The notes beneath the pieces were generated by a model, which was not told the DNA's origin, did no database searches, and saw nothing but the letters and a program-made list of their open reading frames with translations. DNA of 64,000 bases from Crocodylus rhombifer (taxonomy: Eukaryota; Chordata; Crocodylia; Crocodylidae). Position numbers and translations under genes: made by a program. Positions 1 to 10,317 of the stretch are shown here, one piece after another (position 1 is the stretch's first letter; each line of letters begins with the position of its first letter). The stretch is taken from NCBI GenBank assembly GCA_038503035.1, contig JAVSML010025166.1, forward strand, positions 434,001 to 498,000, read 5' to 3'.

Positions 1-828
1 CTGCAGATCCAACAGAACTTTCATTGTCCATACCATCCCCAGGCCTCGGGTCAAGTAGAACGCCAAAATGGCATTCTGAAAAATAAACTGGCCAAAATTT
101 GTGCTGAGACTCACCTAAAATGGCCAGATGCACTTCCCATAGCCCTTATGAGTATGAGATCTACTGCCAACCGAAAGACTGGGCTTAGCCCACATGAAAT
201 TCTAATGGGAAGACCCATGAGGCTCCCCGCCTCACCACCTGTTGCTTCCCAATTTTGCGATATACATTCACTTGATAATACCATTCTAGACTATTGTAAA
301 GCACTAATGAAGTGTGTTAAGGCTTTTCATTCACAGGTACAGGCAGCTCTCCCCAAAGAAGCAGGTGAGCCGTGCCATTCTATCCTGCCTGGAGATTGAG
401 TCCATGTAAATGTCCATCAACGAAAGTCATCGCTGGAACCTCGCTGGAAAGGCCCATTCCAGGTACTCCTGACCACCAACACTGCAATAAAGTGTCAAGG
501 ACTCCAGACATGGATCCATGCTTCACACAGTAAGAAAACATCATCCCCATTAGACCTAGAGTCTCCTCCATATCAATCTTGTAATCAGCCTCCACAGACT
601 GGTAGTGAGCCTAGCGCCTACCAGCAGGAGAGCTCAAGACCAGTAGTAGCCAAGCACATACTGGCAAAGAGGATTTGCCACTACAGAGCGAAGAGGATGT
701 GCCCCACCGACACCACTATGCCCTTCGGGACAGGAAAAAGGCCTCTACCTAGTTCCTGGTTCCCGAGGTGGAGGTGGGTAGTCGTAATTTGGATAGTTCT
801 CGATATTTCTTTTTGGGCCATCTTATAA
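1..828 (+). pseudogene. pol: Retroviral pol 3' end: integrase core and C-terminal domain, broken
   Basis: Frame 1 is open from base 1 to a TAA at 826-828 except for one TGA at 397-399. The start of the piece shows the integrase core end, HPQASGQVERQNG, which contains the E of the catalytic D,D-35-E triad. This is followed by a TGLSPHEILMGRPM segment typical of gamma-type integrases. After the TGA the frame continues with [15 protein letters not shown] and WIHASHSK, the SH3-like C-terminal domain. The TGA falls in a GD-x-V context where this family usually has Trp, so it looks like a point nonsense change. The last ~50 bases (about 775-825) encode a strongly hydrophobic run that could be the env leader rather than pol; this is inference. 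Family role: joining viral DNA to host DNA. Confidence 0.85.
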
Positions 829-902
829 GAACTTGACTCATAAGAAACTCTGTAAACCAAACTACATTTCTGCACCAACAAAAAAGATCACTTCATGAAA
901 AT

Positions 903-1226
903 GTGTTCTTGTCTTTAGTTAATCATATTGGAATAGATTTAAATGTCTCTTGTTGTTGGATATGTAGTCATGTCCCTATCTATTCTACTGGAGAAATACC
1001 CATGATACCGGTACCCTTGAATGCAACTCAGATGTTAGCCCCTTACTATTTAAATTTTCATGGGAACAAAACTTGGCAGAATGTAAGTTGCAACCGGTCT
1101 GACTATGTACAATTAGCATATGCCACCCCTGGAAAGTTCTGTTGGACCTGTAATGGATCTTGTGTTGTAGTAGGAGTCAGTAAGTGCGAGGTAGAATTTA
1201 AAATAAATGGTGCTCTAGTTTTCTAA
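903..1226 (+). pseudogene. env: Retroviral env surface-subunit fragment, no transmembrane subunit
   Basis: The 107-codon open stretch has a CWIC motif at residues 18-21, the disulfide-switch type motif of gamma-type surface subunits, and six Asn-X-Ser/Thr sequons with paired cysteines, as expected of a glycoprotein ectodomain. It is far shorter than a full env, which is usually over 500 residues. It lacks a furin site, fusion peptide, the immunosuppressive/CX6CC region and a membrane anchor. Its stop lies only ~40 bases from the LTR, so a large internal deletion removed the rest. It is in a different frame from the pol piece upstream. The ATG at 903 is only the first Met of the open stretch and not a real start. 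Confidence 0.7.
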
Positions 1227-1246
1227 TGGCTATAAATATCTAACTT

Positions 1247-1268
1247 GTAGAAAAAAAAAATTAGGGAG
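1247..1268 (+). other. Polypurine tract next to the 3' LTR
   Basis: An A-rich run followed by TTAGGGAG sits immediately before the TG that opens the LTR. This is the expected place for the retroviral plus-strand primer. Two T residues interrupt it. Confidence 0.6.
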
Positions 1269-1705
1269 TGTAGAAGTAATTGGCTTACTTGACTAGAAAA
1301 ACAGACAAAGACCAGACGTGCTGATACTGCTTAATTCAAATGTTCTGAGATAAGGAATCCGCATTCCTGCATTCCTTGGATTATCTTGATATCTTGCCCT
1401 GTGTATTCCTGCATGCCTTGGGATAGCCCTATGCATAGATAGTTGTTTAAGTAAACGTTCTAAGTTTCTGTGTAATTTACTGTTGTTTTTCTTTCTCCAA
1501 GGTGTATTTTTTATCTCTTTCTCTGTCTTTAGTATAAATACGCTTGTAAACTTAGAGAGTCTGAGAAATCCTTTGAAACAGACAAGTGGGTGACTCTTCT
1601 TGCTGTCTGGAATTCTCCCTGTGATCACAATATAGCCTTAAATAAAGAAAAGCTGGCTCTGTCAGTTCTGATTCAACCACAAAGCAAAGTTTGATTTCTT
1701 CCACA
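1269..1705 (+). repeat. 3' LTR of the gamma-type ERV (437 bp)
   Basis: The LTR opens TGTAGAAG and closes CTTCCACA, an imperfect 8-bp inverted repeat with TG..CA ends. A TATAAATA box lies at 1533-1540 and an AATAAA signal at 1641-1646, about 108 bp apart, giving a normal U3-R-U5 order on the plus strand. U5 is short, about 60 bp. The target-site duplication cannot be tested because the 5' LTR is outside the window. Confidence 0.8.
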
Positions 1706-3109
1706 CAGGGAAAAACCTTCATTCAGCTGCATACTCAGTACTCCCCAAATTCATATCATTACCCCAACATCAAAAATCCATATAATTAGCCTAACAGCCT
1801 ATACTGAGAGTTAGAAGTTACAGAAGAACCACATGGATATCCTCCCATGATGAAGCAATAGCTGATAAGGAACTATCTTTCTTTTTTCAATTAGTCTCTG
1901 ATAAATCTACTTTGAAAGTAATATAAAAACAGCTTTTTTTTAGAAACATCATCAAGTAAAGTTTAGAAAGTCTGCCTATCAGTCCTTTTGCTGTCGGCTT
2001 TCTGTGGCCATGTCTGTTGTCAAGCATAGTTGGGTCTGGTGGATTAAAACAAGTTTTCTAGTTTATCCTACAGCTTCTGCAGTACTTCTGTGGCTCTCTG
2101 GGATCTTTAATAGCTGTCAGCTCCAGTTATAGAGATGTCATCTACAAGCTAGGTCAGGTTTATAGCCTCTTGAAGAAGCTAACAAAAGGTTAAGGGGATG
2201 CAGCACTTTTGGAGAGATGTTGATGCTGCTGGGGAACTGCTGCCATTTTATATCAAGATTGTTTCTGTTTTACAATGATGGCCTTGCACGTCTGGCTTTA
2301 TTATATAGTTATGAAATACATAAATCCTAAAGTGCTTCTGATTCTTATGCACTATTCCAGTTAAACAGTTACTTACACTGTTCCCGCTGAAAGGGTAGCT
2401 CTTACCAGTTGCTTCACTTTTTTACCATGATACTATGTGAATGCCATTTGGTCACCAACCTTAAATTGAGTATAGCTTTGAACTTCTGTGGAGAAGTGAA
2501 AGACTTTCTCCCCTTCCTTCATTCCTCCAGGGCTTTATGCTAAACACAATTACATGCAGCATTTGACAACAGAACTGATGAATTATGTGTTGCTTGAATA
2601 GAAATGTGAAGGATAATAGGGATGAATATCATTATGTTCACACCGGGCCAGCTTTAAGGGTAGATGAAGTAGGAAGTAGCCACCAACCCAAGGGAGGGGA
2701 TCTAGGCAGCAAAAAACAAATCCACAAACATGAACCACATTAACCATGCTGATTAATTAAAACCTATCAATAAAGGTTTTCTGTTAAAACTGGCAAACTG
2801 ACAATGTGTTGGAACTTGCCACTGGAAAAAAGCATGTGACAGGCACACATTTTCTATTTTCAGGAACTGAGGTTCATACTGAATTGTTTAGTTGCTCCCT
2901 AATTCATTTGTATTTCTATTCATATGTATTTTGCTAGTAGTCTTCACTAGCAGTTTAAGCTGTCATGGCTTAAATTGAAAATCACAGTGAAAACCTTTCA
3001 CAAAAATGAAAATATCTATCTCAGGCTGAATACCTGAAATGAAAGCTGAAAGACATCCTAACAATGAGATTTCTGAAATCAGCTGTTTCACTTCCAATTG
3101 ATACCTTGG
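1706..3109. other. No recognisable feature
   Basis: AT-rich sequence with no long open frame and no repeat I can name. A short GGCCAGCTTTAAGGG stretch near 2646 could be old transposon debris, but there is not enough to call it. Confidence 0.5.
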
Positions 3110-3900
3110 AATCTTATAGTTTCATAGTTGGTAGAATTGGAAGGGACCTGAGCACATCATCAAGTCTGACCCCTTGCCATGGCAGGAAAGAGTACTGGGG
3201 TCAAATGACCCCAGCAAGGTGATTGTCTAGCTTTGTCTTAAAGACCCCCAGGGTAGGAGCCAGCACCACTTCACTTGGAAGTTGGTTCCAGATCCTCGCT
3301 GCCCTGACTGTGAAGTAGCGCCTCCTGATGTCTAGTCTAAATCTACCCTCTGCCAGCTTGTGACCGTTATTTCTAGTCACTCCTGATAGTGCTTGGGGGA
3401 ACAGGGACTCCCCCAGTGCCTGCTGGTCCCCTCTGACTAGTTTGTAACAGACAACTAAATCCCCACTCAGCCTTCTCCTATGGAGGCTGAATAGGTTCAG
3501 GTCCCATAGCTTCTCCTCGTAGGGCCTGCCCTGCTGCTCCCGATCATGCAAGTGGTCCTCTTCTGGACCCTCTCCATGTTGTCCACATCCCTCTTGAAGT
3601 GCGGCGCCCAGAACTGGACGCAGTACTCCAGCTGCGGCCTGACCAATGTCGCATAGAGGAGGAGTATCACCTCCTTGGACCTGCTTGAGGCATCTGTGGA
3701 TGCATGACAAGGTGCGGTTAAGTCTCTTTCCCCTCGACTGCCTTGTATTCTAACCCAGAGCACTTCAGTGTGCCTCTCCTCTGACTCTGTGCTACTTTAT
3801 GAGGATGTGTATTCCTCCTTAATGTAGAGCGCCACACCCCCGCCTTTCCTCCCTGTCCTGTCCCTCCTGTACAGCCTATAGCCCTTGATATTCATCTTCT
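3110..3900 (-). mobile_element. CR1 LINE with internal deletion (endonuclease piece joined to RT tail)
   Basis: Read on the minus strand, 3900 to 3713 encodes the CR1 endonuclease segment (GYRLYR..., GGGVALYIKE, LWVRIQGS). This is followed at once by the RT C-terminal part (SRSKEVILLLYATLVRPQLEYCVQFWAPHFKRDV) and the CR1 3' tail ending at the left with a 'ttcatagtt' type end. Everything between the endonuclease segment and the last third of RT is missing, roughly 2 kb compared with the longer copies in this window. Frameshifts and stops are present. It belongs to the same subfamily as the copies at 18.2-23.3 kb and 33.9-36.2 kb. Confidence 0.85.
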
Positions 3901-4525
3901 AAGTTTGTATAATCATCTGACCAAATAACCAGTATTCCAACATTTAAGACTTTTTTAACAAGATTTTTTTCTTTTGATAATTACAATATGCTTTGAAGAA
4001 GAGAAGAATAAAATATCTTAATCACTGGGGAAGCTCCATTTATGGATACTGATATGTCTTTGAGCAATACTAATTGAATGGAATTAATTATTTGAGGTAT
4101 CTACAGAAGAGGAAACTATGAATATTGCTGCTCTGAACCATTCTGCCTCCTGGTCAGTAATTCATGACAGAGTTCACCTTTTGCTTGTGAATATTGGTCT
4201 AGTGAAAATATTGCATTTTCTTTTGGATGAAAAGGTTCAGTTTTCCATTCTTTGTAGCTTTCAAATAGAAAACACAGAAGAGCAATATTTCCCTCTCTAT
4301 TCTACTTCAGCTGATTCTGTTTATTGCATCTACTTCAAGTTGTTTAACTCCAAAAATATAATTTTGGCAGGAGCAGTGTTCAAGACTAAAAAAGCATATC
4401 AAGCATCTTAAGAACCCATGAGAAACTAGCTGATCATATAGGTAGTTATCATATGTTGAAACTTAGAAATTAGCCTGAGTGCATGATTGAGAAATTAAAT
4501 TGGCACTGTTTTTTTCCTCTGATAT
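3901..4525. other. No recognisable feature
   Basis: AT-rich spacer. It contains a 97-codon open stretch at 4118-4411 (+) with no family resemblance I can see, which is best treated as chance. It ends with ATAT at 4522-4525, the target-site duplication of the LTR that follows. Confidence 0.5.
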
Positions 4526-4779
4526 TGTAGGCCTGTGGGGTCAGGCCAACTCTTAGGATCTCAATATTGCACTGTTAGACAGGAGGGTGTGACATAGTTG
4601 CACATATACAAACATACACATCAATTAGGTGCATACACATGCACACTACCAGTTCAGGCACATACACATCCAAACCAGCCTAGGCACATGCATACCTAAC
4701 ACCAATTCAAGCACATACACTATACACCCCAGAAATTAGACACAGATCACTAATTCGTATATCATGCACACAATGCCAT

Positions 4780-5130
4780 ATATATATATACACACACACA
4801 CACACCACTCACACTAGCAACTCAGATACACACACGTTCAAAATAACTAGTCTAGTTTCATGCACACCTATCACCGGTTTAAGCCCATACATGCTACACA
4901 CACCAAATTTAGGCAGACTCAGTTACCAGTTACCAACACCTGCACATTTAATACACATATGTAGATTATTAATTTATATACCACACACACACATAATGAT
5001 ATCTGTATATGTATATATATATGTGTATTCACTAATTCACACACATACCACCCACCTACGCATACACACAAGTGAGTTCCTAAGTTGGGCATTGTGATAT
5101 GTATGTATGTATGTATGTATGTATGTGCTT
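4780..5130. repeat. Simple repeats inside family D copy 1
   Basis: Runs of (TA)n and (CA)n occur near 4780-4806 and 4982-5023. A (TATG)n tract of about seven units lies at 5098-5126. The sister copy at 22.0 kb has shorter TG/TA runs in the corresponding place, so they have expanded here. Confidence 0.8.
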
Positions 5131-5639
5131 GCTGTACTTGGGATACCCGGGGAAAGGTTATGGTAAGAAAGTAGAAGTGTAGGGAGTGAAAGCTGCTGAA
5201 AATTAAAGTCACTGGGACTGGGACTAGAATCAGTAGACTAGAGGGGCCTGAGCAGAAGAACTGAGGCTCAGGGGTAACTCTAGGTTAATTAATCTTAATT
5301 GATTAAAAGACAGTGCCCAAAGCCTGCAGAACAGGGACGTGATGCCGGCACAGAGACTGGCACTGTAACCAGAGCTATGGGGGAGCTGAAAAGGTAGGTG
5401 GGGAGAGGGAAAATGGGACTAAGGGAAAGTGTGGGTGTTAAAGAGGGGCTCTGAATGTGGGGAGCCAGAGGATGGCTCCAGGGCAGCTAGAGAAGTTGCA
5501 GGGAGCAGCAGTAGGTGCTGGGAGCTGGAGGAAGGCTCCAGCTGCTGGAGAAAACTGCAGGACAGCCAAGAGGAGCTGGGAAGCTGCAAGGGGAGGAAGG
5601 ACTACAGAAGGTACAGGGGAAGCCTGAAAACAGAGAGAC

Positions 5640-5870
5640 AGACAGCAGAAAATCACAGGAAAAGCAGCAGGAGAGACTGAAGGTGGTAGGGACAGTGGGA
5701 AAGCAGAGAAAAGCAGCAGAAAGTCACAGGGAAAAGGCAGTAGGAGTGTGGGAAGCAAGGGGACAGCAGAAAATCACAGGAAAAATGGCAGGAGCACGGA
5801 AGGCAGCAGGGACAACAGGAAAGCAGAGAAAGGCAGCAGAAAGTCACAGGAAAAAGGAAGTAGGAATTGA
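5640..5870. repeat. Short minisatellite with alternating 68/54-bp units
   Basis: The motif 'cagcagaaartcacagg' recurs at about 5642, 5710, 5764 and 5833, spacings of ~68, 54 and 69 bp. This makes roughly two copies of a ~122-bp higher-order unit. The purine-rich open frames over this stretch (5429-5889) have only the composition of the repeat and are not proteins. Confidence 0.65.
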
Positions 5871-7055
5871 AAGGACATCAGGAAACTAGTGGAGAGGGGT
5901 GGGGGCTAGAGCTAAGAGAGAGGGAGAGAGAGAATGAGGCTGGAATTTAAGATAAGGAAGGGACTGGGATTTAGTAAAACATGACCCAACTCGGTGTTGC
6001 AGATGACAGTGGTTTTATTGAACAGGGGAGATGGTGACACAATGTCTTATTGGATCCCTTGCACGCAGTGTTACCTCTCAGCTCCATGGTCTTGGGGAAA
6101 CATGACACAGGACTCAGAATGTCTGACTCACAAATAATCCCCCACCCCCTTCCTCTGCTTAAACAGAAACTGATTAAGATTCAGTGAGAGACGCATGTAA
6201 AACCCTTCAGATAAGGGTGACAAGAGTGAAACAACTGCCCTAGGTCTCATTTGCATCCAAGATGGAACCAGATCACCATTCATTTACATGGGAGATGGAG
6301 AACAGAACGCCTGAAGCAGAGACTACAGTGAACTCTGGGATCAGCGAAGCAGGGGAGCACTGCATGGTGGGGAATCTGTGCTCCAAATGCTAATCAACCC
6401 ACACACCCAGCTCAGCATTTATCAGACCAGTTCTAATCTGGATTTACAAATGACTTCCCCCCCCCACCTCTAAGCAGAAGTAAGTTTAATAGGCATCTTG
6501 GGCCATACATTCCCTGGTCCCACTATGGGAGTCCTATTTAAATTTAATTGGCTAAAACTCAGTTGCCGGGTTAGGGAATGCTGAGGCAAGACACCGAGTC
6601 GGGGTATGGGCAACATTTGAACAATGGTAAAGCGTTCATCACGGTGTCCAGCCCATTGGAGCCCTGACCACAAGTGTTGTCATACTTTTCCTGGGATGAC
6701 TGGTGGAAGTCCTCTCCACAAAAGGTTATCAAAAGTTTATGAACACCCCAGTAATTGCCTTAAGTCTGTTAAAAGACTATAGTAAGATCTGGAAAAGTCT
6801 TGCTAAGCTGAGGCTTGTTCACAGCAAGTAAGAATCCAAAACCCGATGCTGCAAGCTATCTATTGTTTCTGAAGACACCAGGTGATGTCCCATCAAGTAT
6901 ATCTGCTATCCATAGGAATGTCAAGCTGGCTCCTAAGTATGTTTCCTGAGTATCAATCAGTTTCCTGAGATGTTCCAACCAGATAACCCCTTGTCAATAG
7001 AGAAGACAATTTGATTTACACTATTGAGAATGCTTGAAAGAAGCTGAACTGAGGG

Positions 7056-7062
7056 TATAAAA
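7056..7062 (+). promoter_or_regulatory. TATA box of family A LTR
   Basis: TATAAAA, conserved in the inverted sister copy (37443-37450, minus strand). The position relative to AATAAA fits a U3/R boundary. Activity is unknown. Confidence 0.5.
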
Positions 7063-7366
7063 ATCTGTAAAAGAAGCAGCAGTGTGTGTGCTGACACCAC
7101 CCGCTTTCTTCTGGAGAGGCTGCAGGAAGCAGATCATCTCCCTTCAAGGATCGTGCTGAGAACTTTAACCTGTCAGCTTTGCAACCCAAGTGCCTTGGAT
7201 TGGTGAGATTCCAGCTCTCTCTCTCTCCTCTTCTCTTTTTAAGCATAGATTTCTGAACCTGAACTGTATTAGTTAAGCTTGAGCAAATACTTAGTGAAAC
7301 CAGGGTAATGCTGTGATTATTTGTGTTTGTTTTCCTTTGCATGTCTATTACTACTAGTGTCATTAT

Positions 7367-7842
7367 CATAGAATCATAGAATTAATGAGTCGGAAGGGAC
7401 CTAGACAGATCATCTAGTCCGACCCCTTGCCATGGGCAGGAAGGAGCACTGGGGGTGGCCGGCATCATAAGACCCCAGCCAGGTGCCTATCCAGTCTCCT
7501 CTTGAAGATCTCCAGGGAAGGTGAGAGCACCACCTTTCTGGGAAGCCTATTCCAGGCTCTGGCCACCCTTACCGTGAAGTAGTTCTTCCTAATATCTAAC
7601 CTAAACCTATCCTCCCTCGGCTTGTGGCCATTGTTCCTGGTGACCCCAAGGGGGACCCTGGTGAACAGTCCCTGTTCACCCCCAAGTCCCTGCTTGTGGC
7701 CCCTGATAAGGTTGTAGGCAGCCACAAGATCCCCCCTCAGTCTTCTTTTGCAGAGACTGAAGAGATTCAGGTTCTTCAGCCTCTCCTTATAGGGCTGGCC
7801 ACGGAGGCCCTCAACCATATGAGTGGCTCTCCTCTGGACCCT
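7367..7842 (-). mobile_element. CR1 LINE 3' end, 5'-truncated, nested in family A LTR
   Basis: The left end is the CR1 tail repeat 'catagaatcatagaatt'. Read on the minus strand the frame 7818-7465 gives RPYKERLKNLNLFSLCKRRLRGDLVAAYNL, NNGHKPREDRFRLDIRKNYFTVRVARAWNRLP and a DRHLAGVL end, the C-terminal CR1 ORF2 domain. The insertion point is exact because the sister LTR at 37.1 kb is uninterrupted there. At ~475 bp it is a typical 5'-truncated CR1. The 117-codon frame has no internal stop, so it is among the younger CR1 copies here. Confidence 0.9.
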
Positions 7843-8501
7843 AAGTATATTTCATATACTTGGCAATAAATAACTTTTATAGTCAAACTGGTGGTAACTG
7901 GGTATATTTTTCCTTCTTTTCTTCTCCTTCCCCACTTGCTCTGCAGCAACGCTTCTTTTACCTAAGCTAAAGATCCCTATGTAACCCAAAATACTGTGCA
8001 GTCTGCTTATCAAGAGGCTAAAAGATTGGGATGTGCTGAGTTTGAAACACATAAGGGGATCAGCTTGTACAGGCCGATTGACCCAGTTTGGCTCAGACGT
8101 GCCCTAATGAACTGAATGATGGCCCATGAGGGTGTCATCCGGACACCCAGCCAGATTCAGTGGTATTCTGTTTAACTGTATGCTTGTGTCTGACTGTAGT
8201 TATTGTTGCTCTGATGAACTGATTCTTGGCATATGAGGGTGTCAGCCTGTCTATGCTGATCAACCCGGCCAGGCCAGGCATGTCACGTTAACCTGTGTGT
8301 GTTTGTGTGTATGACTGATTTGGGGGCTGGAAGAACCCAGCCCCACTGAACTGAGTTCTGCAAGATAGCTCCACTGGGGGTGAGGGCTTGCAGGAGGAGA
8401 GATACAGCTCCGTATAGAAACACAAGCAACACATTGATAGAATTACCAAAACCCTAACCCTAATAAATGAGCAAACCCCAAAGTAGTGGGCAAATCTGGT
8501 A

Positions 8502-8504
<3 letters not shown>

Positions 8505-8539
<35 letters not shown>
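8505..8539. repeat. (CA)n microsatellite at the family A / family D junction
   Basis: About 17 CA units. The sister family D copy has an uninterrupted (TG)n at 21308-21340 at the same internal place, so the family A LTR inserted into this microsatellite. Confidence 0.9.
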
Positions 8540-8541
<2 letters not shown>

Positions 8542-8596
8542 GGTAGCAGGGGTTAGAGAGGCTTGGTGCAAGGGCTGAAGTCCACTGAAGTCCAGG

Positions 8597-8597
8597 A

Positions 8598-8629
<32 letters not shown>

Positions 8630-8631
8630 TC
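8597..8631. repeat. (GA)n microsatellite
   Basis: GA repeat with one AAA interruption, inside family D copy 1. It is absent from the sister copy. Confidence 0.85.
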
Positions 8632-9595
8632 CAAATTGTAGGAGGAGGTATGCAGGTAATATCTACCTATCCAGGCCGGAAAGGGGTCCTTGTCTAGTAG
8701 ATGTTGTACAGAGGGGGGTCACTGGCAGGGCCTCTGGGTAGCATCGTGCTAGTCGAGAAGGAGAGAGCATCCCACTGGGTCTGTCTTCATTGCCCCATTT
8801 TATAGGGGTAGACCTTGTGTGACCCTAGTGACAGGAGGCATACCCAGGCAAGGGTCGGCCCCTGGCATACTGAGCATGTGTGCTCCATGCAGGGATGTGC
8901 AGTTTTGGGTGTCTGTAATGGTGAGAATTGCTGGTTCTGCAGGGTCTTTTGTCTTTCAAATGTTGGTCTTGTCTCTGTTCCTGGGTGAGGTCCGTGGTTC
9001 CTGGATGAATCAATGCAAGGTGATGGCCCAGTTAGTACAGGCCATTTAGTAGGGGCCTGCTACCATTGTATTTCAATCCTTCCCAATCACTCTCATTGGT
9101 TGGGGAACCAATTTACATGGGAGGGGTACGTGACTCATACAGTTGCAACACAGGGGATGCTCGGGCAGAGGACAGAAGATGGAAGCTTGACATATAAAAT
9201 GGAAACTTGACATGACTTTGGTTCACTTACAAACACAGGCCTAAACCATATAATATCCAGAAGAAACAATAAAAATCAATACAAAAATGATAATAATACA
9301 ATATACAACAGTAAAAATAGATACAAACCTAATAATAATACAACATAAAACAGTGGATATGCAAAACCAAAAACTTGCTACCAAAATAAAAATATTTAAA
9401 GCTTATCCTAAGTCTGAGCTCACTTATACTTATCTGTAGGGAATAGAGAGGGAGAGAAAAAGTCAGAAATTGTTGGGAAAGGGGAGGGAATGCATTTTAA
9501 AATAAATTTAAAAAAAAGAAAAACTGGGGCTTTTGCTACAATATAATGTTGGCAAGCTACTTGATCAAACAAAAAACCCTTTCCAAAGAAATAGA

Positions 9596-9790
9596 CTTAA
9601 TAGACTTCATAGACACTAGGCCTGGAAGGGACCTCATATGATCACCAGGTCCAGGCCCCTGCCCAAAGGGTAGGAAGTCAGCTAGTGTCCAAGGATCCCA
9701 GCAAGATAAGCATCCAAATGTTTCTTAAAAGTGTCCAGAGTAGGTGCTTGCACCACCTCTGGGGGGAGTCCAATGTCTTTGTTACCATTG
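9596..9790 (-). mobile_element. CR1 3' tail fragment
   Basis: 'cttcatagacactaggcctggaaggg' style tail and the following ~180 bp match the 3' end of the CR1 at 43805 onward, including 'gcccaaagggtaggaag' and 'ccagcaagataagcatcca'. Similarity fades near 9790. No useful coding is left. Confidence 0.7.
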
Positions 9791-10317
9791 AAAAGGTCCA
9801 GGCAACACTATTAGCCCTGATTTTGCCCCTTGTACAGGGAACTCAGAGCTTTGACAAAATGTGCTTCTGTAACCCTTCATAAGGACTGTCTCATACATGA
9901 ATTTTCTTCATTTCCATTTTCTGTTGAGTTTGTATGTGGAACAAAAACCATTTCCTGATGAGGTTCAGTGGTCAAGCTCTATTCAAAGCTCTATTCACTT
10001 CACAATGAAAACTTTTGAAATTTGTAAAGCTTTTTTGGGGGTGGAGTGGGGGGGTATCTCTTTGGGATGAAGGAACATCTTCAATAAATTACCAGCACCT
10101 TAATGAAAATTCATAGTCATTCCTTAAGCAAAAATATTCAAAATGAAATTGTTCAAAATGTTGATGATATGATCAACAGGGTTCTACATTTCCCACAGAA
10201 AAAGAGAGGAAAAAAAGTGGGTTTCCCCTTTTACCCAAGAAAAACAGATTTTTTCATTTTAATGGAGAAACACATGGATTTTGCATTTCTTATAGCGTTC
10301 GAGCTTGCAAGAGGATG
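9791..10317. other. No recognisable feature
   Basis: AT-rich spacer with short chance open frames only. Confidence 0.5.

Larger units (their letters stand above)
1..1705 (+). mobile_element. 3' part of a gamma-type (class I) endogenous retrovirus, running in from the left edge
   Basis: The order seen is integrase C-terminus, a short env surface-subunit piece, a polypurine run and a 3' LTR, which is the normal 3' half of a provirus. Everything upstream lies outside the window. The env is heavily shortened: the polypurine tract follows the surface-subunit fragment directly, so the transmembrane subunit is missing. The frame carries an internal stop in pol and a frame change before env, so the copy is dead. 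Class I assignment rests on the integrase tail and on a CWIC-type surface-subunit motif. Confidence 0.85.
6069..8504 (+). mobile_element. Long LTR-like element, family A copy 1, inserted in family D copy 1 and itself split by a CR1
   Basis: It opens TGTTACC and closes GGTAACA, a perfect 7-bp inverted repeat with TG..CA ends. Flanking 4-mers are GCAG (6065-6068) and GCAC (8505-8508), a target-site duplication with one mismatch next to a CA microsatellite. TATAAAA is at 7056-7062 and AATAAA at 7865-7870. After removing the CR1 (7367-7842) they are 332 bp apart. The sister copy at 36456-38428 is the reverse complement and lacks the CR1. No viral coding sequence lies inside, so I read it as a solo LTR of ~1.96 kb. 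Confidence 0.75.
4526..9540 (-). mobile_element. Long LTR-like element, family D copy 1, carrying two nested insertions
   Basis: The ends on the plus strand are TGTAGGCC... and ...TTTTGCTACA, so TG..CA on either strand. They are flanked by a perfect 4-bp duplication ATAT (4522-4525 and 9541-9544), as expected of a class I retroviral LTR. Reverse-complemented, both outer parts align with the copy at 20389-22335 over its whole length. Family A LTR (6069-8504) sits inside, in a CA/TG microsatellite. Without that insert the element is ~2.58 kb, longer than the 1.95 kb sister copy because of an internal minisatellite and simple repeats. No gag, pol or env lies between its ends, so it looks like a solo LTR. 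Confidence 0.75.

Noticed and set aside
4891..5212. Short frames across CA/TA-rich DNA
   Set aside because: Translations are His/Thr/Tyr/Ile repeats that mirror microsatellites.
5429..5889. Purine-rich 80-124 codon open frames
   Set aside because: They follow the period of a minisatellite inside an LTR and are not a protein.
8449..8466. Telomere-like CCCTAA repeats
   Set aside because: Only two units, and the same stretch is part of family A LTR in the other copies, so it is element sequence and not an interstitial telomere.
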